Positions 43,880-55,879 of a stretch of DNA of 64,000 nt are shown here, piece after piece. Made by a program: the position numbers and the translations under genes. The notes under the pieces are model-generated. The model was given only the letters and a program-made list of their open reading frames with translations. It was not told the DNA's origin and ran no database searches. Source of the stretch: Nephrocerus scutellatus. Lineage: Eukaryota > Arthropoda > Insecta > Diptera > Pipunculidae. Where the stretch lies: NCBI GenBank assembly GCA_947095585.1, contig OX352761.1, positions 34,873,777 through 34,937,776 of the forward strand, written 5' to 3'. Every line of letters starts with the position of its first letter. The stretch's first letter is position 1.

Positions 43880-44960
43880 TTATAATAAAACTCACCGATC
43901 AATGTTGAGGGAAGATTTTTGTTCGACTAGGTTAACATATTTTGTGATCTCGTTTGAAAAGAAAACGGTGGAAAATCAGTTGTAACAATTTGAATCGTTC
44001 CAAGCAATACATGCTTTTGCTTCTCGCTTTGCTATATATTTTTAACTTCTAAAGTTCTAAGCTCACTTTGTAACATTTCGATGAAATTCCTTTTTAAGTG
44101 GAAACATCGTTTGTCCAAGCAGAGAACATCTTTTGCGCTCTTTATATCCTGCTGTGCTCCACAATTTTATTGCTATCAATTACCAATACCGTGATTCGGC
44201 ACAGCAGTAGCAACAACGAAATTCCTTACGAGAACTCAGTCGCGTTTGGAATGATTACGTTGACAAGGGTGCCAGGGAACGGACAATGGAGTAGTGCAAA
44301 CGGAAATGAAAAAAGGGGTGTGTTGCGTTCGACGCTGATGGTCGTTGTTATGTGTATATGTGTGTACGAGTACACAGTACATTTCAGAAATAAATAATTA
44401 TTTTTCGCCCAGATGACGTTACATTTCAGTTAGTCCGGTGCATTTTATGAGTCTCTTCAAAGCTATAGCTGTTGTAAATTTGACAGAGGCATGAATCTCT
44501 TTTAAGAGCTACAAAAAAAGGGAACCATAATGAGAAATAACATACAGAAAGAATGCCGCGGGGGGCAGTTTAATTTGGTTTTATGGGAAACATTTGGCGA
44601 TCATACACAGATTAATTAAACAGATTTTCTAACTTCTTCTAAAATTTGACTTTTCCCCATACATAGTTATCTATATGTATATACCCGTACTATGTAACAG
44701 ACTTTTCATAACTTTCAATATAGCTTCGTAGACAGCGAACAGTTTGCGTACTCATCAATTTAATAGGAAGATTCTTAAATTGAAGAAATTGTGCGTGTCA
44801 GGTCCGATGCGCGACTGGTGTTTGCTCCTTAACGAAGACTGTCTTAAAATATATACAATAGGCAAAATGGGTAAATAAACGCATCTCTATTATAATAAAT
44901 ATATTCATATATTTTATATACATATAATATATATTATACATCTTTATTTTTATGGTTTTA
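43880..44960. other. No supported gene
   Basis: A 99-codon plus-strand frame at 44098-44397 has a hydrophobic N-terminal stretch (FCALYILLCSTILLLSI), but no domain and no supporting context. Not called as a gene. The remainder is AT-rich. Confidence 0.4.
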
Positions 44961-44965
44961 TCCAT

Positions 44966-45332
44966 TCTAATATTATAAATGTGAAATTAACTCTTTTCAC
45001 GGCTAAACGGCTGGACCGATTTTGCTAATTTTTTTTTCTAAATGTTCGTAATAGTCCGGGGATGATAGGAACCTGCAAATTGGAAAATTCGGGAAAAACT
45101 TGACAAATTCTGGAAAAACTGAGAGAATGCCGTTTTCCATGGGATTTATGTATAAACTCGCGACCATAACTAACGATTCGAACGCATTATAGGCTCAATT
45201 TTGGGTCAGTGGTGGGTAGCTGTGGGTGGGGCTCAAATGTGTGCGGTGGCTTCAGTGGGGGAGCGGTCGGTTTGTGGTCGGTGTGGTCGTGGTCGGTGGT
45301 GGGGGTCGGCGATTCCCGGGGTTTACAACTAG
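44966..45332 (+). mobile_element. Second Helitron-like candidate with G-rich repeats
   Basis: Left end TCTAATATTATAAATGTG followed by AAACGGCTGGACCGATTTTG, a phrase frequent near the 5' ends of insect non-autonomous Helitrons; right end CCCGGGGTTTACAACTAG followed by T. Internal text near 45150-45195 is the reverse complement of repeat G (32.4-32.6 kb). A GGTCGGTG-type minisatellite lies at 45258-45312. The base before the left end is T rather than A, which weakens the call. Confidence 0.45.
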
Positions 45333-45459
45333 TATTAAATAAATACATTGGTAGGAATTGATTTCCCTCACTATTAACAAAGACAATAAATACAATAAAT
45401 ACAATAAATCTTGAACATTATATATATACATATATATTATATGTATATACATATATACC

Positions 45460-45620
45460 TCTCCTCAAATTTTTATAAAAAGTATTGTCACTGTAGTAAC
45501 AAAATCGGTCTCATTTTGAAGAAATTTAAATGGGAGCTACTTGACCCTGGGTCTCGATCAGTTCCAAATGTTTACAAAAAAACAAACACATCCGGACGCT
45601 AAGTTAATATAGAGAATGTG
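45460..45620 (-). repeat. Repeat E copy E4, partial
   Basis: Unit text (AAATTTTTATAAAAAGTATT, AAATGGGAGCTACTTGACCC, TGGGTCTCGATCAGTTCCAA) and the proximal edge CTAAGTTAATATAGAGAATG (45600-45619), as in E1a. Confidence 0.6.
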
Positions 45621-45624
45621 CAAA

Positions 45625-46200
45625 GTATTTCGTAGCATGATAACAAATATGTTGATGATGGTGGACAATGGAGAATCGAGATCATAAGACCCGAACTAGT
45701 TTTCTGTTTCTGATTCGATTCGATATATATAAAAATATATATATATTAGATTTGGCTGATACATATATATATTTGTTATTTAAAAATAAAAATAATTTCT
45801 AAAACAATTATCATACATCAAATGCAACTTATTTATGGCATTGCTTGAAACAAAATGTGGTATTCATTGCTTCAATGACTACTGCAACACGAATAGCCGC
45901 TTGTGACTCAAACCGACAGCGGTACGTACCTACTTGGTGATTAGCGTTACTAATGATATACATGTAGCTAGCTTCTCAGCCACAGCGGTTTTTACCAAAA
46001 GTCATAAAAGAGATCTTGTGAGGGACGAATGTAGTTTATCTTTGCTATTATGGAGTTCACTCTTTTCCGCGAGACCCGATTAATTTTTTTTTAAGAATTA
46101 GGATTAAATTAAGACGCATGCAATTTAAAGGTTTTTTTTCGTTTATATTTCTTATTCATTTTATTATAAACAAAACTCCATCAAATCAAATAAAGTTTGT
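45625..46200. other. No supported gene
   Basis: AT-rich with (AT) tracts near 45725-45775. Nothing assignable. Confidence 0.45.
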
Positions 46201-46204
46201 GTAT

Positions 46205-46525
46205 CATTGCAAACATTGGCCGGAAATTATCACCAATCAAGACTTGTGGAGAGTCGCAATCGCGATCGCCATCAGACGGCGAAAATGGAGCTGGATTGGC
46301 CACACTTTAAGAAAGCCAGCGGACGATATTACGAAACTACCGCTAGACTGGAATCCACAATAAAGCCGCCGAGTTGGCCTTCCTAACAAGACATGGAAAA
46401 GGAAGCAAGAGGAAGCAAGATCCCAGGGGACAGAGTGGCGTCTCTTGAAACCTCAGGCAATAAATGGAGTTCGTTGGCGGGCATTTGTAGAAGCCCTATG
46501 CTCCCCCGCGGAGTAAAGGAAAGAA
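46205..46525 (+). pseudogene. RTE-C 3' end fragment
   Basis: Plus-strand HWPEIITNQDLWRVAIAIAI, RRRKWSWIGHTLRKPADDIT, KLPLDWNPQ, then after a stop RRVGLPNKTWKRK, EARSQGTEWRLLKPQAING and WRAFVEALCSPAE. It is the same sequence family as the minus-strand copy at 27819-28160, differing by a short deletion and a stop. Confidence 0.8.
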
Positions 46526-46574
46526 AGAAAGAATATTGCAAAATAAATCAAAAGAACATAACTCTACTTCAAAT

Positions 46575-46690
46575 GTATGTACAAGCTCATAGACATATTC
46601 TCTTTTCCTGAACGCCCATGCTGTGCCAAGCATATAGCCGATCAGTATAAGGGTGCGAACCCCACTTGCGCAAATGAAAAAAATCAAAAA
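46575..46690 (+). mobile_element. LINE-B 3' tail fragment
   Basis: CATAGACATATTCTCTTTTC, AACGCCCATGCTGTGCCAAG and AAGGGTGCGAACCCC followed by A-rich DNA match the LINE-B 3' end. 5' truncated; lies right after the RTE-C 3' end. Confidence 0.7.
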
Positions 46691-46699
46691 AAAATCGTA

Positions 46700-47425
46700 T
46701 CTACACAATTTTGAATGCTGCATTGTTTAAATTGAAGTTCTTCCGCGTGAGTATTTCAAGATCGTCCGCACTGCTTCAAGTATAAGAAAAAACTACGTCG
46801 ATGTAGTCTATTGCGTTAAACAATAATAATACAGCTCAAATGATTAGATAATTAAAACGTTTGTGTGGCATGATGCACTGTTCCAAAATCCAACTAAACA
46901 ACATTAAAATAAATGATGAACCGGTGTTATGGCATGATGTGTGATACTCCTTACATATAACTAACTATAAGAGCAACAGAAGAAAGCAAAATAAGAATAA
47001 TGTAACGATGGTAATCGACTATGTTGCCGCTATGCACTGTGGAAGTGGATGCAAAATTAGCGTTAAGAATTCGCTACCATGGTGGCAAAATTCTTGTTTA
47101 TGTATTTTTTTTTTGTATGAATTCTGTTTGTCTTGCGACTGTCGGTCGACGTCATAAAATTTAAATTAATTAGTCTTTTTCGGTTCGCTGAAAATTTATA
47201 TTTGCTAGTTCTAACGGATAAATGATCAAATGATTTTCGGTTCGCTGAAAATAGATGTTTTCTACACGTACATATAAACAAAATAAACCAGACAGTGACT
47301 ATGTCTTGTCTATGAGTGCTGACGAAAAATAATTACATTCTGTTGGTTGACAAACTTTTTCAGGTTCTTCTAGAGGCTATGCCATATTGAAATTGCTGGT
47401 TAATTGCTATCCGAATCAACAAAAT
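46700..47425. other. No supported gene
   Basis: AT-rich. A duplicated phrase TTTTCGGTTCGCTGAAAAT occurs near 47178 and 47233 (about 55 bp apart). No coding signal. Confidence 0.45.
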
Positions 47426-47429
47426 AGGC

Positions 47430-47733
47430 TTGAATTCTGAAGAAACATACACGGACGCCAACATAAATCACCGTAGACCAATCAACCTGTTTCCAATTTT
47501 ATCGCAAATTTTTGAAAAACTATTACACGATACTAGGGTGATAAACAAACGTGTGGTCATATTCCTTAATGTGTCAAAAGCCTTTGATCAAGTATGGAAA
47601 ATGTGTAACTGCTATTTAAACTACATAACAGAATTTTATTTATTACTCAAAAGCTTTCTTTATGGTCGAACGTTTTATGTAAAGTGTGAAGACAACAATT
47701 TATCAGATAAAAACAGGAGTTCCACAGGTGTCT
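47430..47733 (+). pseudogene. Jockey-like LINE RT fragment, internally deleted
   Basis: NHRRPINLFPILSQIFEKLL (RT entry), VVIFLNVSKAFDQVWK (motif A, Asp replaced by Asn), LLKSFLYGRTFYVKCED and TGVPQV (motif B start), where the match stops at 47733. Only a few residues separate the entry block from motif A instead of the usual 60 or more, so part has been deleted. Confidence 0.72.
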
Positions 47734-48190
47734 AAGAAGCGTTGGTGTATCCTTCCCAGAGGAAGCGTACGTTCTTCAAATTTGAGTTTTTAAGCTCTGC
47801 CAGAGTAAGGATTTCCCTATGGATGACTCTCCGCCTCATTCGCCCGAGAACCAGACACTCACGGAGAAGATATACGCCTTTTACAGTGGTTGACGGACCT
47901 TTCTTTGCCAGAGATGCTGCGGCCAATAAAGAGGGTGAATGAACAAGGCCTTGCTAGTTTAGCAGCAGTCTCATTGTCTCACGTTAACCCTTGCACCTGA
48001 GATATAGGGTCTGTTTTTTTATTCAACCCGAGCTAGCAGTGTACGTCAAAAATTTACTCGGTGTTTTTTTTATTCGACCGGGGTAATTTTATTCTGTACT
48101 CTGTCTTTTTTATTGTTAACCGTGCACGACACGGTGTATACACAGTTTCCTATTTTTTGCACTGAAATAAATATCAGCGTAGGGGAGAGT
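47734..48190. other. Unassigned block with about 50-bp approximate repeats
   Basis: The first 200 bases read open on both strands without a domain. At 48008-48130 the phrase T(C)TGTTTTTTTATTCAACCCG recurs three times in decaying form (TTTATTCGACCGG, TTTTTATTGTTAACCG). It separates a jockey fragment from the LOA-like element. Confidence 0.4.
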
Positions 48191-48192
48191 AA

Positions 48193-48280
48193 GAGCAAGT
48201 ATAGTTACCCAGTGTACACACCGTATATTTTTATGCCTTACAACATTTGCTCGGTGTACTTCGGGTAACTATACTTGCTC
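48193..48280. repeat. Inverted repeat with perfect 18-bp arms
   Basis: GAGCAAGTATAGTTACCC (48193-48210) is exactly complementary to 48263-48280, with further partial pairing inside (CACACCG and CGGTGTACT) and a 25-35 base AT-rich loop. It sits within about 10 bases of the point where the LOA-like RT (GRKLN) stops making sense, so it may be an end of an inserted foldback or MITE. Confidence 0.8.
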
Positions 48281-48287
48281 GGGTTGA

Positions 48288-50470
48288 ATTTAGCTTTCTG
48301 CCCAAAATAAGACCCAAACGCTTGGCTTTATCAGAGAATGTTAAGCTTAAACCTTTTATAGAAGGAAGGTTAATATTTATATTTCCAGGTGAATTAGACG
48401 AATTATTTTCAGAAGCTCAGTTTTGTGAGGATTTACCCCTAAACCACAGGAGATATTCCCAGCAACTTAGTAAGTTGAGAGCATTTTGTAGGAGTTTCTT
48501 TAAGAAATTCAGATATTTTCCTGAGATGGCAATAGCATCGTCATCCGCATAAGCGATTACTCTGCAGCTCTCACCGCTTTTGAATGTTTTTTTTAATTAA
48601 TAATCCGACTTAATGTGAGCAGAAGATTAATCAATTCGCCAAGCAAGTCGTCCACACTCAAAGTCGACAGTACATCCGTAATCGCAGATATGTTGACGTT
48701 GTTAAAAGCGCCTTCAATGTCTAGGAATATCACCATTGTATACTCCTTGTCGTGAAGGGAATGTGCAATAGAACGTACCTGGGTGTGCAGAGCTGTTTCT
48801 ACAGACTTGCCTTTACAATACGCGAGCTGATCTTTAGACAGGAGTCTTTTGTCAATGCGTGTACGTATGTAGATATCGATCAGTCTTTTCAGTGTCTTTA
48901 ACAGGAATGATGAAATACTGATTTGCCTGAGTTCCTTTGGTCTAACATGCGAACATTTGCCGGCTTTGGGTATGAACACCACGTTTACTTCTCTCCATCA
49001 AACTGAAATATGGACCATATCGAGACAACTCTTTAGAGTTGTTTCTAGCAAATGAAGGATAATATCCGAATTCCTTTGCAGCTCGGCTGGAATTATGCCG
49101 TCAGGTCCTGCAAATTTTTATGGTTTGAAGCTTTGTAGCGCCTGCTTATTATCCTTATTTATCAGATTACTGGAGATAGTTATACGAGTGGCGAGGGGGT
49201 TAGTCATCTAAACTGTTCAGCCGATACCTTTCTAGAATTCTTTTGTTGAGGGATACGGTGACAAGAGTACTATCCAAAACTTCTTGTCGACTCCTGGTTA
49301 CGAATGTTGGTTCATTACCAGTATTGACTACAGTAAGATTTGTACTTAAAATATAATCGAAAAGTATGTCACCCCTGTCGTTCATGTCGGAGCTGCCCCA
49401 TACTGACTGATGGGCATTTGCATCGCAGCCGATAATGAGACTGGTTTTGTCTTTTCGCCTCTGCGATAAATTTCTCCAGATCATCAGCAGGGAGAGTTTC
49501 CACGTGGTGGTGGGCGAAATAAGCCGATGCCAGCCAATAGGTTCCTTGATGAGTCTTGAATGTAGAGTGTTGGAGGTTAATCTGGACTAACTGCAGCATT
49601 TCTGTTGCATTCAGGCAGAGAAACTTCTACCACGATGTTCTCCAGATCTTCCCTTTCTGAAGACGAACTGAGAACTACGTCCTCGTTGGGGAAGACTCCG
49701 AAGGGTGAGGCCTCCGTTGCCATTTTCGATAGAGGATCGGTCAGTGACGGGGTCGCCGAAGTTTTTGGAGTGTCTTACATTAAGGGAACCGTGACGGATG
49801 CTCCAGGGTTGGGAATAAGGAGCTCCGATGGAGGGATGGGGAGGCAGTTTACCTGCGTCCATCTCATCCTTCTTCTAGACTCGAAGGGTGATGCTCCTTG
49901 CTCCTCCAACTTGGCAACTTTCCAGTCGTGAGTCAGAAGTGAGGGATTGCTAATTTTAAGGAGTAGGGATCCAAGTGCGAGCTCGGCTTCCTCCTTCGCA
50001 ACGACAACAGCTTAGCGCCTGGCCAAACCTCTCCTAGACTGCTTATGGCCTGTTTATAGAGATCGCGAGATCTCTTGTCATCACACGTGATTAGGTTAAT
50101 ACGGCATTGATGCCAGCCGCATTACGAGTGATGAGACGCTTTCATAGAGCTTAACTTGACTAATTGCTACCTTTCCGGAGAGATAGTTCCGTCAGTGTCA
50201 CTGCGATCTATCACTGCGACTACGATTTTGTCCTTAAGGACATCGCTGAAGGACCTCTGAAATGTGACGTTGGAGTGACTAACTGTGCTGGTGTTATGTA
50301 GTTTAAATCTTTTTGAAACCGAAGCGGTTTCCTCCACCGATCTTTGACGCTTTGACGAAGAGTTCTTGCTGGTCCTTTTCTCGTGTTTGTCTATAAGGGC
50401 TTGAGCCCATTTTAGCTTGGCGACTTGCTGCGGAGTTCTGTTGGTCTCTGAAATTTCTTCATTTTAATTT
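48288..50470 (-). pseudogene. LOA-like LINE copy 2 (ORF1, endonuclease, RT), internally deleted
   Basis: Minus strand. ORF1 from 50470: TPQQVAKLKWAQALIDKHEK, SKRQRSVEETASVSKRFKL, CGWHQCRINLITCDDKR, DLYKQAISSLGEVWPGAKL (same DUF4780-type block as copy 1). ORF2 starts near 49599 with MLQLVQINLQHSTFKTHQGT and jumps at once to YWLASAYFAHHHVETLP, so the first half of the endonuclease is lost. Then CDANAHQSVWGSSDMNDRGD, FDYILSTNLTVVNTGNEPTF and RQEVLDSTLV. Another jump leads to the RT entry (AGPDGIIPAELQ, VNVVFIPKAGKCSHVRPKEL), GKSVETALHTQVRSIAHSLH and motif A (VIFLDIEGAFNNV). Motif B is missing; motif C reads RVIAYADDDAIAIS with one extra Asp. It ends at LTFSDKAKRLGLILGRKLN beside the inverted repeat. 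Confidence 0.8.
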
Positions 50471-50474
50471 TATA

Positions 50475-52930
50475 GGAATCTATCTACACAATTATTTATT
50501 ACAGATATCTATAAATACATTTTAATTCATGAATTTCAAGATTTTTATTTATACAAAACGAAAGTGGGGCAAAGCAAATCATCCTTTCCGGATAATGTAT
50601 CCAGTATGCCCAAACTTTAGGGATCTACATTCCATCCCATAGCTTCTGTAAAAGATCGACCAGCGTTATTATTAAGAAAACAAACTAACAAATACTAAAA
50701 AAAAATTCTGTGTGAAGTAATTCAAATAGCCTGCGATGCAGCCATAAACAATAAGTTCATATGTACACCAATAGATTTCAGGTCGCAAGCAAAATCTCAT
50801 TTGCCTGGAATTGGGTAAAAAATATGCATCGCACCACGCATCGTCATCATCATCATTAACAAAAAGTTGTTGAAGTTGATAAGTATTTGATGAATTTTTC
50901 AGAAGTGATTGCCTAGACAGGAAGGATGTCCATAAAATAAAAACTACTATCTTTTGTTTATTTTGATTTTTTGTTAAAACTGAAGCTTTTTCCAATTTTC
51001 GTCGATGATGTACGTAGAACCATACTCCATACATATCGTATTTTCCCTAAAACAATACCGAGTTTTGTTTATTAAAGTCATATGTAATTATGACACAATT
51101 TTTGCTATGCTTACGACTTGATATTCAAGTCTTTTTACACCGTTGTTAATAAAACGTACGTACTTACTTATATAAGCATTCGTATACCCATGCGATGGCC
51201 TTATTCAAATCTAAATTCTAAATGAATCAGAGCATAATACATAATATTCTCGTTGATTTGCAACTATGTACATACATACGTCCTCCAAGGCGTTTACGTC
51301 AAATGGAAATTTAAAAGCGGGTTTCCCTTTTTTGCTCCTCGTAGCTCGATATCGTAGGACGTAAAATATTTTCAATACACATTCCAAAGCAGGAGGCAGT
51401 GTACAGCTTTGTTATTTTTCTCTTCCATTTTTGTTGAAATTTATGGAAATTTAATGTTTAAGTTCTAGAAACTGGAATTTCTTGGCAATTCTTTATCTTT
51501 TAAAATTGTTGTTTGATAGTGGGATTCTGACGAAGAAATGGATAGATATGGACGCAGACAATATGCGATACTGTAGGTAGATATACATATATATACCGTG
51601 TGGTAGTTTTCCATTTTATCTTCTGTATGTTTGAGTGTTTTCAAAATTCTTTTCGTGTTCTCACTTAAGTGAACATCAAACAATGACAGTATAGGGGCAT
51701 AGATTGTCAGGGACTCTGCGTGTTTCCAACATCAGTCACAATGCGAGAAGGGACTTATAGAGATGTGCATGATCATGTGTATGTAATGCATGACATTTAT
51801 AATTCCTTGAATGATATTCCAAAGAACAAGCACAATGAATTAAATCCTTAAGGGATAAGGGATCAATTCACATTCAGTCATTCGAGATAGTACTTCTGGA
51901 GGACTTAATTTTTTTAGCTGTGCTGTGCGGAACGGAATACAGATTAATGATAAGTTTATGTTACACATTTACCAACCGAAAGGCATTAATTACGCTTTTC
52001 TTAGTTGCCGTCGCCGTCTTCTTTCTCGTTTCTTGTCTGGCGGATTTGGTTTTCGCTAGGCATTTGTTCGTTACCTCGTTTCTTGCTCAAGTTTAAGACC
52101 GTTGTGTGGATTGTGAAAGCCACCCGAACCCGTACCCCGTTCCCCGTAGCGGTACCATAACCGTAAGAGCAGACAACAATCATGTGCATTGAGCATTGTG
52201 ATGGCTGTTCCATTGTAGATAGGCTGGTTCGTGACACCCTTTCGTTTCTCGTCTGAGGACTATGGTATTCGTCTGAGGGACAAAGCAATTGGTTCCGATG
52301 GTATGGAAAATTCTTCATTTATCTTTGGTTTTTGGATAACAATAACTTTTTCGTCTGCTTTCAATTTATTTATTTAATAAGGAAAGTTTGCAAAATTAAT
52401 GTTTATATGGCCCTGCGAAGTCGATCTACGGGTTTCCTCCCGGTTCGTTTAACTGGAATACTGGCGCTGACGTGGCTTTAAATTTTTAAATTCAACAGTT
52501 TTAGCTTTTCGTTATTACGCCAATTTAGAGCATTAATTTTTACTTACGTATTTGTACTTTTTTATATATGTACTTGGATATTTTGTAGTTAGAATTGGCT
52601 CTGCCCTGTTATTTTAAACAAATTACAGAGTAAGTTCTTTTTCTTTATATGCAGTCAAGGGATGACGTTGAAACAAGATTGACTGCTCTATTATTGAACC
52701 AGTAATTTTGGTAAAATGTTTTTTGACCCTTCTGGTCAGACCTTTTGTAAGGTTTAGTCATATACTTAATTGAGGATTATAAAATTAAATGACTTCCTAA
52801 ACCATCAACGCTTATTCATGCGTATACACTTGTGCATGTATATAAATTTGCGAGAAAACATGTTTTTACGATTTTTATACCACTTTTGTGTTACGTAGAT
52901 ATTATATTTTTGTAAGCCTATCCAGACCTC
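50475..52930. other. Mostly unique non-coding DNA
   Basis: A minus-strand frame of 120 codons (50672-51034) with a DDDDD run and hydrophobic ends, and another of 105 codons (52001-52318), show no domain and no supporting features. No repeats or transposon signatures are seen. Confidence 0.45.
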
Positions 52931-52935
52931 TATTT

Positions 52936-53893
52936 ATGTCGTCAGACAATATACCTAATTATGTTGGGGAAAAAAATTTGAAGAACATAAAGCGACATTG
53001 GTGACATAGGGACGATAAAGATGTAGATTATGTTCCAGATGAAATGCTTTTGATGCGGTGTCTGAGCTCGTGTGAAAAGTTTTTTGAAGAAGTTGACGAT
53101 TCACGCAGATATTCTTGTCCTGCGAGGAACTAGTCCATATTTTTAAGTCGATTATAAGACAAAAATAACATTATTGATATTATAACAAGAAAAACCAACA
53201 AGAGAATAATTGAGAAAAATCTATCAACATCACCTAACAGGCCACGAGCTTTATGCATATCTACGAGTGTATCGGTATGTTGGCAGCCGGATTGAGTCGT
53301 AGAAATATGCAATACACATCGAAATTGTGGAAGACCAACCAGTCCAGTATTTCGTGCAACAATGCCTCTTTATCGGTTTCGGGCTATAGGCCGTTTCATC
53401 AGATCCGAGAACTTTCGGAATCGTGCTCAGAGGCAGGAAATTGATAAACATGAGCAGCTATATCCATATAGAGGAAAACCCATATTCACTCAGTACATTC
53501 CGTTGAAGCAGCAAAGTAATAAATTAATGTATGGTGGGCCTGCGATTCAATCACCGACTATCCTTGTTAAAGCATTGTGTATATCTACAGGAAAGAATTA
53601 GGCCATCAGCGTAAGTAGATCCAAGCTGAAAGCGGGGCTGATTGAACTCGTCAGCAGATAAAGGTCGAGTCACATCTTTAGAATATATTAAAACGCTTCG
53701 AACCGCAGGCAATTTTTTAGTTGGAACTCTTCGCAAAAATTCCAAATTCGTCGCACCGCTGCAAGACAGGATTCCACTGCCAAACACCAGCGGAAACACT
53801 GGCCAACAAAATCCTGCCAGATTTGTCAAACAAATGATAAATTACAGGGGAAAACACGCTTCACATCTGCCAGCTGCTCAGAATCATTTTTAA
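52936..53893 (+). pseudogene. piggyBac-like transposase remnant
   Basis: ATG at 52936 opens MSSDNIPNYVGEKNLKNIKR and an acidic stretch (LSSCEKFFEEVDDS). After frameshifts come IYECIGMLAAGLS, LWKTNQSS, MPLYRFRAIGRFIRSENFR and NRAQRQEIDK, matching the 'ATMP..RF..L.RFIRFD..R.R..R...DK' block of piggyBac transposases. Directly afterwards it reads EQLYPYRGKPIFTQYIP, the DEQL..(F/Y)RG block that carries a catalytic Asp, here missing because residues between DK and EQL have been deleted. Near 53700 TAGNFLVGTLRKNSKF matches the later 'VGT.RKNK' block. The C-terminal Cys-rich part and TTAA-flanked ends were not found. A dead copy. Confidence 0.65.
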
Positions 53894-54109
53894 ACATTTC
53901 AAAAGTGCAATGTCTAAATGACTAAACTTGAAACAAAAATATATATATAAGGTATAAAAAATTATAAAAAATATATAAAATTAAAAAAAATGCGTTTTTA
54001 TTACCCTTTTCAGGAAATGTTCATATAAAATATATAAAGGTTCGGTCATACTATTCTTCAATGGAAATGTGAGAAGGTCAAATTTTTTAAGGTTTGCAGG
54101 TAAATTGAG

Positions 54110-54335
54110 GTAAATAAAAATTTAAATTAAATTAAAAATGTACAAAGTTTAAAGAAAATCGAGTTAGTTTTTAATATATTTATATGTGACCCCTTTAGTC
54201 CTGGGGCCCGACAACTTCCAAATTTTTACAAAAAGTGTTGTAACCAGTGTACACAATTTTTTAAGAAAATCGGGCCAATTCTTAAAAAAATTTACAAATA
54301 TTAAAGAGTTGTCATTGAAGATACATATGTGCAGC
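54110..54335 (-). repeat. Repeat E copy E5, partial
   Basis: Two units: GTACAAAGTTTAAAGAAAAT, CCCTTTAGTCCTGGGGCCCG, CTTCCAAATTTTTACAAAAA, GTGTACACAATTTTTTAAGA, AAAATCGGGCCAATTC. Confidence 0.6.
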
Positions 54336-54339
54336 CATT

Positions 54340-55875
54340 CATCACTGAGACATATGATGCTTTTGTGGTTTATATCTCTGGTAAAAAAATTTGAGAATCA
54401 GTATCTTTCACGAACAGATGTGTCTTTTATTATTCAAAAATTTAAAGAGTATATATATAGAATATATGCCCGCATTTGCAAGCAACTTGCAAACTTGCTA
54501 ATACCCAGAAAGCGGTTTTGTATAGTTAAAGTAGAGTTCAACTCCGATTTTGTTTCAAGTACATAGGATAATTTTACATTACATTACATGCGAAAGTCTT
54601 TTACTATCGGCCCTTTGGGGAGGATCAAATTTCAGATCTATTCGTGATAATGAAAAACTTTATGAAACAAAGATGTAATCATTAAAAAAATTACCATCTT
54701 TATAAGATGTAAAAATTGCAAAGCGAATTATAAAAAATTCTTGTCACTTGTAAAAAATTCTTTTCGTAGCTTGAAATCCAACTCCATAAGACCAGGCCCT
54801 GCATTGCAATTACACACAATCACTTAGTAGCTAAGTCGACAGTCGGTCGGCTTTTCTTACTAGACCATCCTATTGATGGTTTTGTTATTGAAAATTCTTT
54901 AATTATGATTGCAAGTGGTATTTTATGCCGTTTTGAACAACATTAATATCCATCACACAAAAATTGTATTTAATATTACACATAATCATATAAGCTCGTG
55001 TGATTAATGACCAATAGTTTCTACAGATGCACAAATTCCCATTTGTGAAACTTCTTGGAATTGCTTTATCAATGTGGTAATTTCTGTTTAAAAAATACTC
55101 GTACTGGACTGATAGCATAAGTAGTCTTCTAACATTTGCTTATTTATCATAAATATACATACACCTTTAATTAATGTTAATTTAAAATTAATTATATACA
55201 TATTAATGAAAAATCCGCTGTCCTTGGTCTGTCGAACAGTAGGAAACGTTAGTATATAAAGAATCGTTCAAAATTTATGATAGTTAAAATATTCATGCGT
55301 TAGTTACATCTTACATCCAACTGACTGACTGGTTGGTCACATACTTTTTTTGTTCGATTTTTATTGTTGAGAATTAATTATTTCAACATATCGATTAACT
55401 GTTGATTTGATTTAATGAATTGATTTATTTTGAATTACGTAAATTACGACAAATGAACTTAACTTTCAGTTTTAATTTGGTTTCTTGTCCCGTTCGTTTT
55501 CTGTAGTAGGATACTTAAGGATGAACTACACAAGGTGTACAGGGACTTCGGCCGAGTCAGGAAACTACACACTAACATTTGGCTAGGATATGCAGAGCGA
55601 ATTGATGTCAACATTCCGGCCTTAAAGTACAGCCGGGACAATACAGAGTAGAGGAATATCTCGCCTTAGACGGCACAGGTGGAAGGTGACCAACATACGA
55701 TAGGTGTTCGCAACTGTCGTTCGCAACTATTGAATCAATTAACCCTAGACCATGCAAATTGCAGAGACATGTTAGTTGAGACCAAGTTTTATAACTAATT
55801 GTAGCGCCAAGTAAGTAAGCAGGCCAAAAAACTCTTAGTTTTTAAATTCTAAAATTCTAAATTTAAATTTTAAAT
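54340..55875. other. No supported gene
   Basis: Short frames only. A stretch near 55500-55650 (DELHKVYRDFGRVRKLHTNI on the plus strand) is less AT-rich than its surroundings and may be LINE debris, but no diagnostic block is present. Confidence 0.4.
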
Positions 55876-55879
55876 ATAT

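Noticed and set aside
44098..44397. 99-codon frame with hydrophobic N-terminus
   Set aside because: No domain, no codon or context support; hydrophobic runs are expected by chance in AT-rich DNA.
50672..51034. 120-codon minus-strand frame as a gene
   Set aside because: No recognisable domain or context; kept only as part of the non-coding description.
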